Below are positions 8,732 to 17,901 of a DNA stretch of 64,000 bases, in pieces. This DNA comes from Cyclobacterium plantarum (GTDB lineage Bacteria > Bacteroidota > Bacteroidia > Cytophagales > Cyclobacteriaceae): positions 1-64,000 of the forward strand of contig NZ_JAANYN010000017.1 of NCBI RefSeq assembly GCF_011290685.1, in the 5' to 3' direction. Every line of letters starts with the position of its first letter. The stretch's first letter is position 1. Below the pieces are notes generated by a model. That model was not told the origin of the DNA. It saw only the letters and a list, made by a program, of their open reading frames with translations, and made no database searches. The translations under genes were made by a program, and so were the position numbers.

Positions 8732-11284
8732 ATGGCAAACATCTACGAAACTGAAGTTGCTAAGCGCTTTACCATCTATAACAGTCTGTTCTTAGATCTG
8801 CCCTTTGACCAGATATACAGAACAGGTACCTTGTTACCAATCTTATCTGAAGCATGTCAAAGCGGCTTTAAGAAAAACAAAACACCCAAAGAAATCATCC
8901 ATCAGTTTTTCGAGGAACTCATGTCCGAGAAACCTGAGAAAGACAGACATGACCTCCTGTTCAAAATGGTTCAATACATTGAACGACAGGTAGTATTGTT
9001 TGATTCTATTGAAGATGCGGCTTTCGAAAAATTCAATGATATCAAGGGAAAGGGAACCATGAGCTCCCTGATTTCCCGCGCAGAAACTGACCATAAAAGG
9101 GAAGAGCTGATACAAAAACTGCAGAATTTTTCGGTCCGCCTTACTTTGACAGCGCACCCCACCCAATTTTACCCGGGAAATGTGCTGGCTATTATTACAG
9201 ACCTGGAACAAGCAATCCGAAAGAATGATTTGGGCGACATTGATTTGTTGTTGAGGCAGCTGGGAAAAACACCCTTTATCAATAAGGAAAAGCCTTCTCC
9301 CTATGAGGAAGCTGTCAGCCTTACCTGGTTTTTAGAATATGTCTTTTATCCCGGTATTTCTGATATCATGATTCGGATGCTGAATCAATTGAATATTCCG
9401 CTGCATGACTGGGAAAACCCCAATTTGCTGAAAGTAGGCTTTTGGCCAGGGGGAGACAGGGATGGCAATCCCTATGTGACCCACGATATAACCAAAAAAG
9501 TGGCCGATAAGCTCCAAAACAGCATTCTGAAATGTTATTACAGAGACATTCGAAAAGTAAGAAGGAGATTGACATTCTATAATGTCGAAAGCCACCTTAT
9601 CAAAGCGGAGAAAGGTATTTACAACACCCTTTTTGGAGGGCAGGGAGAAGTTTTTCAATCAAAAAATGATTTGCTGGATATACTTTACCAGGCAAGAAAA
9701 GGGATCATTGAAGATCATGGAGGCCTGTCTTTGGAACTTTTGGATGAATTCATTTTAAAAGTAAGGGTCTTTGGTTTCCACTTCGCAAGTATGGATGTCC
9801 GGCAGGACAGTAGAAAACATGATAGCCTTTGGGATGCCATTATCAGCAAAAGTGAAGGGGAACAAGCACTTGAAACCTACCATAAGGGCACAGAAGAAAG
9901 TAAGATAGAGAAAGTGTTGGCCACTGAAAAATTACCAGCTACTGCCTCTCTTGAGGATGATTTCCATAAAGAGATGCTTGAAAGCATCGCTTCCATCGCC
10001 TACATCCAAAAAAGCAATGGTCCTATGGGATGTCACCGGTACATTATATCCAATAATCAGTCGGCCCTTCATGTACTGGAAGTGTTTCAGCTTAATAAAC
10101 TGATTTTAGCTAAAGACGGGGACCTGTTTCTGGATATTGTCCCCTTATTTGAAACTATCGATGACCTGGCTGCCGCTCCGGTTGTAATGAAATCTTTGTA
10201 CCACAATAAAACATACAGGGACCATTTGCACAAGAGGGGCAACAAACAGACCATCATGCTGGGCTTTTCGGATGGGACAAAAGATGGAGGATACATCCGG
10301 GCCAACTGGTCCATTTTGCGGGCCAAAGAGGAATTGACTCTGGTTGCCAGAGAAGAAGGAATCGATGTGGTTTTCTTTGATGGTAGAGGGGGGCCTCCGG
10401 CACGTGGTGGTGGAAATACCCACAATTTTTATGCTTCCCTGGGACCAAACGTGGAAAACAGAGAAATCCAGATTACCATTCAGGGCCAAACCATCAGCTC
10501 TAATTATGGTAAACCTGTGAGTTGTGCCTATAACCTGGAGCAGCTACTCAGTGCCGGAATGGAAAGTCACCTGTATCCTTCCAGCGAAAACAGCCTTACC
10601 AAAAAACAAAAAGCCCTGATTGATGAAATGGCAGATATTAGCTACCAGGAATACAAGGAGCTAAAGAATCATCCTCAATTTGTGCCTTACCTGGAAAAGG
10701 TGACCCCACTGAAATTCTTCGGTATGACAAATATCGGATCAAGGCCGGTAAAGCGAAGCAAAGGGGGAAGCATGAAATTTGAAGACCTAAGGGCCATACC
10801 TTTTGTAGGTGCCTGGGCGCAGATGAAACAAAATATTCCCGGATTCTTTGGTGTGGGTAAGGCAATCGAAGAAATGGAGAAGAGGGGCAAATTGCAAGAA
10901 GTACAGCAATTGTATAAGGATTCCCTGTTTTTCAAATCCCTTTTAGGCAATTCCATGCAGTCCCTGGCCAAAGCCTTTTATCCTGCAACGGCTTATTTAA
11001 AGGAAGATGCCCAATTTGGGGGATTCTGGGAACTCATGTATGGTGAATACCAAAGGGCTTACGAACAAATCCTTAAAGTAGCTGGCATGAGCAACCTATT
11101 GGAGGACAGTCCATTGAGCAGAGAATCTATAGGGATTCGGGAAAAAATTGTATTGCCACTGATCACCATTCAGCAATATGCGATACAGACTATCCTGGAA
11201 AAAGGCAAGGAAGATGCTGACTTGCAGAAATTGATCCTTAGAACCATGTTTGGCATCATCAACGCCGCAAGAAATGCAGCCTGA
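8732..11284 (+). CDS. ppc: Phosphoenolpyruvate carboxylase
   Basis: PEP carboxylase makes oxaloacetate from PEP and bicarbonate and so refills the TCA cycle. The ATG at 8732 gives 850 residues; an upstream frame start at 8702 adds ten residues with no family resemblance. Catalytic motifs are intact: TAHPTQ (around residue 140), GGDRDGNPYVT (around 240), SDGTKDGGY, the glycine-rich loop FFDGRGGPPARGGG (around 548), and SRPVKR followed by GAWAQMKQNIPGFFGVG. The C terminus ends MFGIINAARNAA rather than the common MRNTG, a small variation at an allosteric region. It is monocistronic and ends at a strong hairpin. Confidence 0.96.
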   Translation: MANIYETEVAKRFTIYNSLFLDLPFDQIYRTGTLLPILSEACQSGFKKNKTPKEIIHQFFEELMSEKPEKDRHDLLFKMVQYIERQVVLFDSIEDAAFEKFNDIKGKGTMSSLISRAETDHKREELIQKLQNFSVRLTLTAHPTQFYPGNVLAIITDLEQAIRKNDLGDIDLLLRQLGKTPFINKEKPSPYEEAVSLTWFLEYVFYPGISDIMIRMLNQLNIPLHDWENPNLLKVGFWPGGDRDGNPYVTHDITKKVADKLQNSILKCYYRDIRKVRRRLTFYNVESHLIKAEKGIYNTLFGGQGEVFQSKNDLLDILYQARKGIIEDHGGLSLELLDEFILKVRVFGFHFASMDVRQDSRKHDSLWDAIISKSEGEQALETYHKGTEESKIEKVLATEKLPATASLEDDFHKEMLESIASIAYIQKSNGPMGCHRYIISNNQSALHVLEVFQLNKLILAKDGDLFLDIVPLFETIDDLAAAPVVMKSLYHNKTYRDHLHKRGNKQTIMLGFSDGTKDGGYIRANWSILRAKEELTLVAREEGIDVVFFDGRGGPPARGGGNTHNFYASLGPNVENREIQITIQGQTISSNYGKPVSCAYNLEQLLSAGMESHLYPSSENSLTKKQKALIDEMADISYQEYKELKNHPQFVPYLEKVTPLKFFGMTNIGSRPVKRSKGGSMKFEDLRAIPFVGAWAQMKQNIPGFFGVGKAIEEMEKRGKLQEVQQLYKDSLFFKSLLGNSMQSLAKAFYPATAYLKEDAQFGGFWELMYGEYQRAYEQILKVAGMSNLLEDSPLSRESIGIREKIVLPLITIQQYAIQTILEKGKEDADLQKLILRTMFGIINAARNAA

Positions 11285-11297
11285 TGCCTGCCTCAGC

Positions 11298-11345
11298 AAT
11301 AACAAAAAAGCCTTCGAAAGTAATTTCGAAGGCTTTTTTGTTATT
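11298..11345. terminator. Bidirectional terminator between ppc and tRNA-Gly
   Basis: A 22-bp perfect inverted repeat with a 4-nt loop (GTAA). The outer part of the stem is an A run on the left arm and a T run on the right arm, so it reads as a terminator on both strands. It would end ppc on the plus strand and the tRNA transcript on the minus strand. Confidence 0.9.
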
Positions 11346-11437
11346 AACCAATTCATGTATATGTTGAACGAACAGAACAAAAGGGTCAATAAAAAATTAG
11401 TCGCGAAAAATGAACATTGGTTTTTTTACAGATATAG

Positions 11438-11510
11438 AGCGGGTAATCGGGTTCGAACCGACGGCCTTCAGCTTGGGAAGCTGACGCTCTGCCAACTGAG
11501 CTACACCCGC
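11438..11510 (-). tRNA. tRNA-Gly (anticodon CCC)
   Basis: The minus strand folds as a full cloverleaf: acceptor GCGGGTG/TACCCGC, D stem GCTC/GAGC, anticodon stem TCAGC/GCTGA around the loop TTCCCAA, and T arm GTCGG-TTCGAAC-CCGAT. The middle of the anticodon loop is CCC, which reads GGG glycine codons. The discriminator base is U, as expected for bacterial glycine tRNAs. The 3' CCA is not encoded and must be added after transcription. Confidence 0.95.
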
Positions 11511-11614
11511 TTGTCTGAATATAAAAATAAAACTTTTTTTTATTATTGTTTTGTGGAAGACGCTCTTTTTTTAAAAAAATTGAGTGGATCCATTTTGAAT
11601 TCTAACTTATAATT

Positions 11615-12013
11615 ATGCTACAGGTTACTTGTGCTGTCATCTGCAATGCTCAAAATGAAATCCTTGCCGTGCAACGCTCCGAAAAGATGCGAATGCCCCT
11701 GAAATGGGAATTCCCGGGAGGAAAACTCGAGGCAGGGGAAACAGAAGCGGAAGGCCTTAGCCGGGAAATCCGGGAAGAATTGGCCCTGAATATCCAACCG
11801 GAGATCAGAATGCAACCAGTTCACCATGATTATGGCGCATTTACCATTTGCCTGATACCTTATTGGGCCAGGATCGGGAAGGAGGAGGTAAAACTGAAAG
11901 AACATCTTGCCTATCGCTGGATACTTCCCAAAAACCTGCCGGGATTAGATTGGGCTGCCGCAGACCTCCCTGTGGTGCAACAAATTCTGAACAGCAAGCC
12001 CTGGTTTTTTTGA
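11615..12013 (+). CDS. Nudix hydrolase, MutT-like
   Basis: A 132-residue Nudix protein with the complete box G-x5-E-x7-RE-x2-EE spanning residues 36-58 (GGKLEAGETEAEGLSREIREEL). The N-terminal VTCAVICNAQNEILAVQRS and W(E)FPGG elements are those of MutT-type enzymes that remove oxidised dGTP (8-oxo-dGTP) from the nucleotide pool. Members this small may also act on other nucleoside triphosphates, so the substrate is inferred. It lies 57 nt upstream of the subtilase gene on the same strand and could be cotranscribed with it. Confidence 0.9.
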   Translation: MLQVTCAVICNAQNEILAVQRSEKMRMPLKWEFPGGKLEAGETEAEGLSREIREELALNIQPEIRMQPVHHDYGAFTICLIPYWARIGKEEVKLKEHLAYRWILPKNLPGLDWAAADLPVVQQILNSKPWFF

Positions 12014-12070
12014 AGGAAAATACGTATCTTTTTGAAGTTCAAAACCTTTTTACAAACCAATACCTGAAAA

Positions 12071-13396
12071 ATGGATCCCTACACCTCCTTTCAAGTCCCT
12101 ACCGGGGATCGACCTAAGTATACCGGTAAAAAACTGGTCATGCTTTCCCCTGATGCCAGCATGAAAAATATTGATGCCGAAGCGTCGGGAGCGGCCTTGC
12201 GGTTGGCGCCTTCCAGTGCCTACAAAAGCCACGAAGAAGACTATATAAAAGCCTTTGAGGAGGGTGATGGGATAGTTTTCGAGAAATTTCGAATTGCCGT
12301 TATCAATGCCAACCACGAAGAACAAATCAAATCTCTGCTGTATGCCCGCAGAAGTTTTCAATATGAGGAACCCGAACGTTACCTTTATGCCCTTGATGGG
12401 CCCCGCAGCAGTAATTTTGGCGTATTGCTCTGGCAAATGCTTTGCCGTTTATTTGGCATAAAGAAAGATCCGCCTGAAATTGATCCGGATCCCGCTCCAA
12501 AAGATCCTCTGCCCGAAAGTCCTCCCGTTTTTGAAAACACCGGGGAGGCCTATTGGGGACTGCATGCCTTGGACACTTTAGCAAATTCTTTTACCGGCAA
12601 GGGAGTAAAGCTCGCAGTACTGGATACAGGAATGTACCTGGCCCATCCGGATTTTGCATCCAGGCAAATGGTGACCAAGTCTTTTATCCGGGGGGAATCT
12701 GTGGATGATATAAATGGACACGGAACACACTGCGCGGGTATTGCTGTCGGAGGCACCAGGGGCGAAAGCGGTATACGCTATGGTACTGCATCGGAAGCAA
12801 ACTTATATGTAGGCAAGGTCCTTTCCAATGCAGGGGTAGGAAGCGATAGCGGCATCCTTGCTGGTATGGAATGGGCGGTGGAGGAAGGATGCCGGGTGAT
12901 ATCCATGTCCCTTGGTGCCTCTGTGGAGGAAGACAGCAACTATTCCAATATTTACAACGAGCTTGCCGGCATGGCCATGGATATGGGCACATTGATTATC
13001 GGTGCGGCAGGAAACGACAGCCGCCGATCTCAGGGAAGGATCAGTGCAGTAAACCATCCGGCCAATTGTCCCAATATCCTGGCAGTAGGTGCATTGGACC
13101 GGCGTTCGGAAATAGCCGACTTTTCTTGTGGCGGACTGAATCCAAATGGGGGACTGGTGGATATAGCTGGTCCGGGTGTGGAAGTTTTCAGCTCATGGAA
13201 AACTCCTCAGGAATATGCTATTCTTAGTGGTACCAGTATGGCTACCCCATTTGTGGCAGGGGTGGCAGCGCAGCTGTTGGAAGCCTTTCCGGAGGCCACA
13301 GCCCGTGAGGTTTGGGACAAACTCGTAGACCAAGCCAGACCTTTACCTTTGCCTGTCAGGGATGTGGGTGCCGGGCTGGTTCAATCTCCTAAATAA
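12071..13396 (+). CDS. Subtilisin-like serine protease (S8) without a signal peptide
   Basis: This 441-residue S8 peptidase has an intact catalytic set: Asp185 (LAVLDTG), His217 (GHGTHCAGIA), the oxyanion Asn315 (GAAGNDS) and Ser389 (SGTSMATPFVAG). The N terminus (MDPYTSFQV...) has no signal peptide or lipobox, so the enzyme is probably cytoplasmic unless it is exported by another route. Residues ~20-115 resemble an I9-type propeptide ending in a QYEEPERYLYAL segment, followed by a Pro/Asp-rich linker (~135-155). No T9SS C-terminal sorting domain is visible. The next gene, 15 nt downstream, looks like a separate propeptide-type inhibitor. Confidence 0.92.
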   Translation: MDPYTSFQVPTGDRPKYTGKKLVMLSPDASMKNIDAEASGAALRLAPSSAYKSHEEDYIKAFEEGDGIVFEKFRIAVINANHEEQIKSLLYARRSFQYEEPERYLYALDGPRSSNFGVLLWQMLCRLFGIKKDPPEIDPDPAPKDPLPESPPVFENTGEAYWGLHALDTLANSFTGKGVKLAVLDTGMYLAHPDFASRQMVTKSFIRGESVDDINGHGTHCAGIAVGGTRGESGIRYGTASEANLYVGKVLSNAGVGSDSGILAGMEWAVEEGCRVISMSLGASVEEDSNYSNIYNELAGMAMDMGTLIIGAAGNDSRRSQGRISAVNHPANCPNILAVGALDRRSEIADFSCGGLNPNGGLVDIAGPGVEVFSSWKTPQEYAILSGTSMATPFVAGVAAQLLEAFPEATAREVWDKLVDQARPLPLPVRDVGAGLVQSPK

Positions 13397-13411
13397 AAGA
13401 GGACAACTAAA

Positions 13412-13642
13412 ATGAAAAGAAACTTTATTGCCTCCATTGAGCCCGGATCAGCAACTCATATCGAACAAATAGCTGAGAACCTGCGACAGAAAGGCTGTAC
13501 CATAAACCGCATTTTAAAACTTGCCGGTGTGATCAGCGGCTCTAGCTCGGGAAAGGAGAAAGACCTGCAGGAGCTCAAAGTACAGGGTATTCGTTATATA
13601 GAAGAAGACCGTGAAGTCCGGGCTCTGGGAGGAAAGGATTAG
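13412..13642 (+). CDS. Small protein resembling a stand-alone subtilisin propeptide (inhibitor I9)
   Basis: A 76-residue protein with no signal peptide. Its pattern is that of the I9/S8-propeptide fold: a first beta strand (NFIASIEPG), a helix with IEQIAENLRQKGCTINRIL, a hydrophobic strand LAGVISGSSS, a helix KDLQELKVQG, and a final strand IRYIEEDREVRAL. In I9 domains the V/I-x-x-(I/V)-E-x-D ending lies against the protease active site. The gene starts 15 nt after the protease stop, so the two are probably cotranscribed. The family assignment is by pattern only; it could act as an inhibitor or as a folding chaperone for the protease. Confidence 0.7.
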   Translation: MKRNFIASIEPGSATHIEQIAENLRQKGCTINRILKLAGVISGSSSGKEKDLQELKVQGIRYIEEDREVRALGGKD

Positions 13643-14743
13643 TGATGTGGTACGGCCAGTTGGCTGAAAAATAGGATCATTTTTTTTATTAGATACAATT
13701 TTTGGAAAAGGAAAAATGACAATAAAGGGAAAAAATTAAAACTCATTCCTGTCAATTTTACCGTATATGCTTCCCTTTTTTTAAACCATATAAGACATAT
13801 AAGGGAAAATTAGGCTCAGACTACGCCCAGAAAATAATCTGTGGAAATCTGTGCCTGTCTGTATCATACCCATTATATTCAAAGGATTACACGGATAAAA
13901 TCAAAAAAATACTTATATGCTCTTCTATTCCTTATATGGTTCCTCTTTTTTTTACCATATAAGTCATATAAGGGAATTTTAGGCTTAGACTAGGCCCAGA
14001 AAATCATCTGTGGAAATCCGTGACCGCCTGTGTTAAACCCATATATTCAACGGATTTCACGGATAAAATCAAAAAAAACACTTATATGCTCTTCTATTCC
14101 TTATATGGTTCCTCATTTTTTTACCATATAAGACATATAAGGGAATATTAGGCTTAGACTACACATAGAAAATAATCTGTGGAAATCTGTGACCGCCTGT
14201 GTTAAACCATATATTCAACGGATTTCACGGATAAAATCAAAAAAAACACTTATATGTTCTTCTATTCCTTATATGGTTCCATTTTTTTTTACCCATATAA
14301 GTCATAAAAGGGAATATAAGGTTTAGATCTACAACCAGTAAAAATTCTATGAAAATCTGCCTTTTCTGTGGCGAATCCATCTTGACCAATACGGATAGGC
14401 TCATAATATAACCTTAAATGTCCTTCTATCCCTTAAATGGTTCCCCCTTTTTTTAAGCAAAGGAGGGCAATGTGGTGATAAAAAAGTTGCCTTACAAAGC
14501 CAAGTAATATTACCCGGAATTTTTGAAAATCTATTGAAAGCCGGTCACATACATACATTGCCAATAACATTTTAGCAGGTTGTATTTGTTTTGAGAATCC
14601 CGGATATTTGAGGTGATTGACAAAAAAAAACAGGTTAACGCAGGTGCCAGGACATGTTGGTACCCGATACAAAAACATTTGATCAGGCCAATCCCTGGCA
14701 GAGAAGGCACCGACAAAAAACGAAAAAAGGCAAACAGAAAATA
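13643..14743. other. Gene-free 1.1-kb region with tandem repeats
   Basis: No convincing gene was found on either strand between the I9-like gene and the DUF922 gene. Short open frames here (for example 14433-14819 minus) are shadows with biased, T-rich composition. The central part is the tandem array listed separately. A weak hairpin (GCCAGTTGGC near 13657-13666) followed by a T run near 13680 might end the protease transcript. Confidence 0.75.
13761..14460. repeat. Tandem array of ~165-bp imperfect units (about four copies)
   Basis: Unit boundaries, set at the motif TTATATGCTCTTCTATTCC, are about 13763-13912 (shortened, degenerate), 13913-14081, 14082-14249, 14250-14413 and a fragment from 14414. 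Copies 2 and 3 are nearly identical; the outer copies have diverged. Each unit holds two inverted-repeat blocks. The first is CCTTATATGG with CCATATAAG, the latter doubled as CATATAAGTCATATAAG. The second is CTGTGGAAATCCGTG with GGATTTCACGGAT. Spacers are not unique, so this is not a CRISPR. Its function is unknown. Confidence 0.85.
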
Positions 14744-15349
14744 ATGAATATAAAAACTTTTCTGTATCTGATGGCGGGGGTATTCCTTTGTGTAAGCTTG
14801 CTGAGCGGAACCAGCCCAAAGGAAGTACCCAAACGAGGCAGGGTCACGGTATACCCAAACAGGCTGCTAAATTGGAATGATTTCATGATGGTGGATCTAA
14901 TCCGTGGAAAAAGCACCATCAACGCCATTTGTCTCAGTTCCTGTGAAGTTGAAATACTAGATATCATCCGGGATAAGGAACATGTAGAATTAGCGATCAA
15001 TGCCAAAATCAATCTTCAGAAAGAACTTACCCAGGTTACCCATGATTTTCTGGCACGTTCGGACCAGACTAAAAAAAAACAAGTCCTGCACCATGAAAAC
15101 GGTCATTTTATTATTGCCCAGATTATAGGGTACCGTATCGTCAGAGATGTGAATGGCTTTAAGTTTGACCCCAAACGGTACAAATACCAGCTTAACGACA
15201 TCATTAGGAATAACTTTAAAGATTGGAAAAGATTAGATTCGCAATATGATGCCCAAACAACGAAACCCACCAATAAGGAGATGCAGGACCGATGGGACAG
15301 ATTTTTGCAGTCAGAAATGACCGCCCTTACAAAAGAAGTATATCATTGA
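14744..15349 (+). CDS. Exported DUF922-like putative zinc protease
   Basis: Starting at the ATG at 14744 gives 201 residues with an N-terminal signal sequence (MNIKTFLYLMAGVFLCVSLLSG). The upstream frame back to 14654 is hydrophilic and overlaps nothing useful, so it is not used. A LNWNDF motif near residue 43 and HHENGHF near 116-122 are the two hallmarks of DUF922 proteins. His117, Glu118 and His121 form an HExxH zincin site, so a secreted or periplasmic metallopeptidase is likely, though no activity has been shown by this evidence. The next gene starts 4 nt downstream and is probably coupled. Confidence 0.75.
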   Translation: MNIKTFLYLMAGVFLCVSLLSGTSPKEVPKRGRVTVYPNRLLNWNDFMMVDLIRGKSTINAICLSSCEVEILDIIRDKEHVELAINAKINLQKELTQVTHDFLARSDQTKKKQVLHHENGHFIIAQIIGYRIVRDVNGFKFDPKRYKYQLNDIIRNNFKDWKRLDSQYDAQTTKPTNKEMQDRWDRFLQSEMTALTKEVYH

Positions 15350-15353
15350 GCTT

Positions 15354-15896
15354 ATGAAGAGAATTGCAGAGAGAAAAAAACAGGAAAACATCGTTGAGTA
15401 TATTCTTTATTTATACCGGATGGAGGACCTGATTCGTGCCTACAAATTTGATATCCGGGAGATCGAAAAGTATGTTCTCGGCCATGAGCGCATCAATGAA
15501 AGGGACCGGATAGAAAACCGGGATTGGCTGGAAAAGATGGCAAAGGCCATGGCTGATTTGGGAATCAAAGAGAAGGGTCATTTACCAGAAGCGCAAGGTT
15601 GGGTGGATGAATTGGCCAAAATCCACTGGGAATTAATCAAAGAGGACCCTGACTATTTTGCCATTTATAAAAAGACCCAAATGCATTTGCTATTATTGAT
15701 TTCAGAAGCTGGAGATCAAAATCCAGGGCATGAAGTTCAGCTATTTATCAATACACTCTATGGCTTATTGCTTAGCAAATTAAGCGGGAAAAATGCACCT
15801 GAGGACATCCTGGAAGCTGCTGCGAAATTTGGAGATGCCCTGGCATATCTCAATGCGGTATTAATGAAAAGAAAGGCGAATACCTATTTAAATTAA
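15354..15896 (+). CDS. DUF4924 family protein
   Basis: A 180-residue, mostly helical, cytoplasmic protein matching the Bacteroidota DUF4924 family, with the N-terminal pattern AERKKQENIVEYILYLYRMEDLIRAY. Its function is unknown. It lies 4 nt after the DUF922 gene and overlaps the convergent helicase gene by the 4 nt TTAA, each using one of the two stop codons. Confidence 0.8.
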   Translation: MKRIAERKKQENIVEYILYLYRMEDLIRAYKFDIREIEKYVLGHERINERDRIENRDWLEKMAKAMADLGIKEKGHLPEAQGWVDELAKIHWELIKEDPDYFAIYKKTQMHLLLLISEAGDQNPGHEVQLFINTLYGLLLSKLSGKNAPEDILEAAAKFGDALAYLNAVLMKRKANTYLN

Positions 15897-17827
15897 TCGG
15901 TTATGTCCAGGTATTCATAGACACTATGGTAGCAATTTTTTTCCTGTACATGATCTAAAAATGACTGGTAAAAAGGGTGATTGCCAATAGTGGCACTATC
16001 CCCTATAATGATTAATTTTCTCTTGGCCCTTGTGATTGCTACATTCATTCTTCGTGTATCGGCTAAAAAACCGATTTCTCCCCGTGAATTAGACCTGGTC
16101 AAACTGATAAGAATGATATCCTTTTCCTGCCCCTGAAATCCATCAACGGTACTTATCGTCATATTTTCTCCTAGCTGCCTTAAATATACCCAGGAATCAT
16201 CCAAGTTTACCATGTCCCTGAGCAAGCTTACCTGCGCCCTGTAAGGAGCTATAACGCCTATTTTCCAGGGCTCATTTTCGGCATTGACCAGTCCCATTCT
16301 TTTCAGCAGATCTTTCAGTAGCCTGAGCACCATCAGTGCTTCTTCTTTATTGCTAATGCTAAAGGTTTCCTTGTCCTGGTACTCCATAAAACCACTTCCT
16401 GCTGTATCTATGTACTCCATCACACTTTCACCAGGTTTGAGGAAATGTGTATCCGTATTGGGAGCAGCTAACAAGGCTCCATTGTAAAACATTTTGTTGG
16501 AAAAGCTCATTATCGTTTCCGGCATCCGGTATTGCAGGGTTAACATCGTTGAGCAGTTGGAATTGTTGGAAATGGCCTTTTCAAAAAGTGTTTTCTGAAG
16601 GCCCCTGGCAGCCTCCCTTGATTTAATGGTAGGCGGAAGCTGGCAATGATCCCCGGCCATGACCACTTTTTCTGCATGTAGAAGTGGAATCCATGAAGCA
16701 GGTTCAAGTCCCTGAGCAGCCTCATCCAAAAAAACCACAGGAAAAATCCTACCTTTCAATAAGGAGGAGGCTGCTCCCACCAAAGTGCAGGCAATAACCT
16801 GGCTGCTTTCTAAAACAGCATGCACCATGTAATCATATAGGTGCCTGGCTTCCCCAAAACACCGGTTGGCTTCATTCATCTCCATTTTCCTCTTCTCCCT
16901 TTCGGATGGTCCAAAATGTCTTTTAAATTTTTTGGCATTTCTTCTGGCCTCCTCACCTGCTTTTTTTAATTTTTTGTAATCCTTATAGGCTGGGTGGGCA
17001 AGAACTCTTGCATCCAGCGTTTGTTGAATTATTCTATCATCTACCCTGGCAGGATGTCCCATCCTGAGTACATGTATCCCCTCTTCCAGAAGCTTTTCCA
17101 CCAATAAATCCACAGCGGCATTGCTGGGCGCACAAACCATAACCTGTGAATACTGCTGGAGGGATGTACCAATGGCACGAACAAGTGTGGTGGTCTTGCC
17201 CGTTCCGGGAGGTCCATGTACGATCGCCAGGTCCTGAGCTCTATGAATTAAAGACAAAGCCTGGTTCTGACTTTCGTTTAGACCTGGCTCATGCATTTCA
17301 ATCCTTTCGGATACAGCAGCATTTTTCTCCTCCAATAAAACATCCCTGAGGTATGCAAGGCGGTTGTTGTCGGCCAGGAGCACCTTTTCCATCGTGGAAG
17401 TCATCAATTTATAGGAAGTTTCATCAAACATCAGGTCCAGGCCCAATTTCCCATCATGAATCCAATCTGGCAGGTTTTCGGTATGGAGGCTTATGGTCAT
17501 CTGATTTCTATTGACAGCGTTTACCACCCCGTTTACAAAACTGGCCCGAAGCTTGTGTTCATTATTGTTGGAAAAAAGCGAAATGGATTTCCCGGATTGA
17601 AAACTGTGGTTTTCCAATACTTCATGAACATTGATTTCAACAATCAGCTGATCTGAAAAGGCCCATCTTACTTTCACCAAATTCACTGGATACCAACACA
17701 TTCCGGCTGCAATCTTCTCCTTAATGGATTTGCTGTAAGTCAAGTCTTGAAATTGTTTGCGATCCGCTTCCCATTCCTGTTGTAAAAGTTTGCTGGTATA
17801 TGCTATTTCTTCTTTTATATTTGCCAT
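15893..17827 (-). CDS. Superfamily 1 DNA/RNA helicase (IGHMBP2/Dna2-like)
   Basis: From the ATG at 17827 the product is 644 residues; a start at 17884 would add 19 residues. The N-terminal ~170 residues resemble the IGHMBP2-type accessory domain. The helicase core follows with Walker A GPPGTGKT (205-212), motif II FLDEAAQ, motif III GDHCQLPPT, motif IV-like QYRMPETIMSFSN, motif V VDGFQGQEKDIILISLTRSN and motif VI NVAITRAKRKLIIIGD. It is an Upf1-like 5'-3' helicase, probably cytoplasmic. The nucleic-acid substrate cannot be told from sequence. No nuclease domain is visible. Confidence 0.9.
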   Translation of the reverse strand: MANIKEEIAYTSKLLQQEWEADRKQFQDLTYSKSIKEKIAAGMCWYPVNLVKVRWAFSDQLIVEINVHEVLENHSFQSGKSISLFSNNNEHKLRASFVNGVVNAVNRNQMTISLHTENLPDWIHDGKLGLDLMFDETSYKLMTSTMEKVLLADNNRLAYLRDVLLEEKNAAVSERIEMHEPGLNESQNQALSLIHRAQDLAIVHGPPGTGKTTTLVRAIGTSLQQYSQVMVCAPSNAAVDLLVEKLLEEGIHVLRMGHPARVDDRIIQQTLDARVLAHPAYKDYKKLKKAGEEARRNAKKFKRHFGPSEREKRKMEMNEANRCFGEARHLYDYMVHAVLESSQVIACTLVGAASSLLKGRIFPVVFLDEAAQGLEPASWIPLLHAEKVVMAGDHCQLPPTIKSREAARGLQKTLFEKAISNNSNCSTMLTLQYRMPETIMSFSNKMFYNGALLAAPNTDTHFLKPGESVMEYIDTAGSGFMEYQDKETFSISNKEEALMVLRLLKDLLKRMGLVNAENEPWKIGVIAPYRAQVSLLRDMVNLDDSWVYLRQLGENMTISTVDGFQGQEKDIILISLTRSNSRGEIGFLADTRRMNVAITRAKRKLIIIGDSATIGNHPFYQSFLDHVQEKNCYHSVYEYLDITD

Positions 17828-17901
17828 TTGTATTTTCTTTTTCACAGGGCCAAGATTAGGAAAAACATTTCTATTTACTATCAAAACAGCCTAAAGACCG
17901 C

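Noticed and set aside
11250-11612. Open frame of 120 residues spanning the ppc end, terminator and tRNA
   Set aside because: It reads through a strong terminator and a full tRNA cloverleaf and has no domain pattern.
13761-14460. Possible CRISPR array
   Set aside because: Units are ~165 bp, directly abutting, and similar throughout; there are no short identical repeats with unique spacers and no cas genes nearby.
14433-14819. Minus-strand 128-residue frame at the end of the repeat array
   Set aside because: Runs across the start of the DUF922 gene and the last repeat fragment, and shows no domain.
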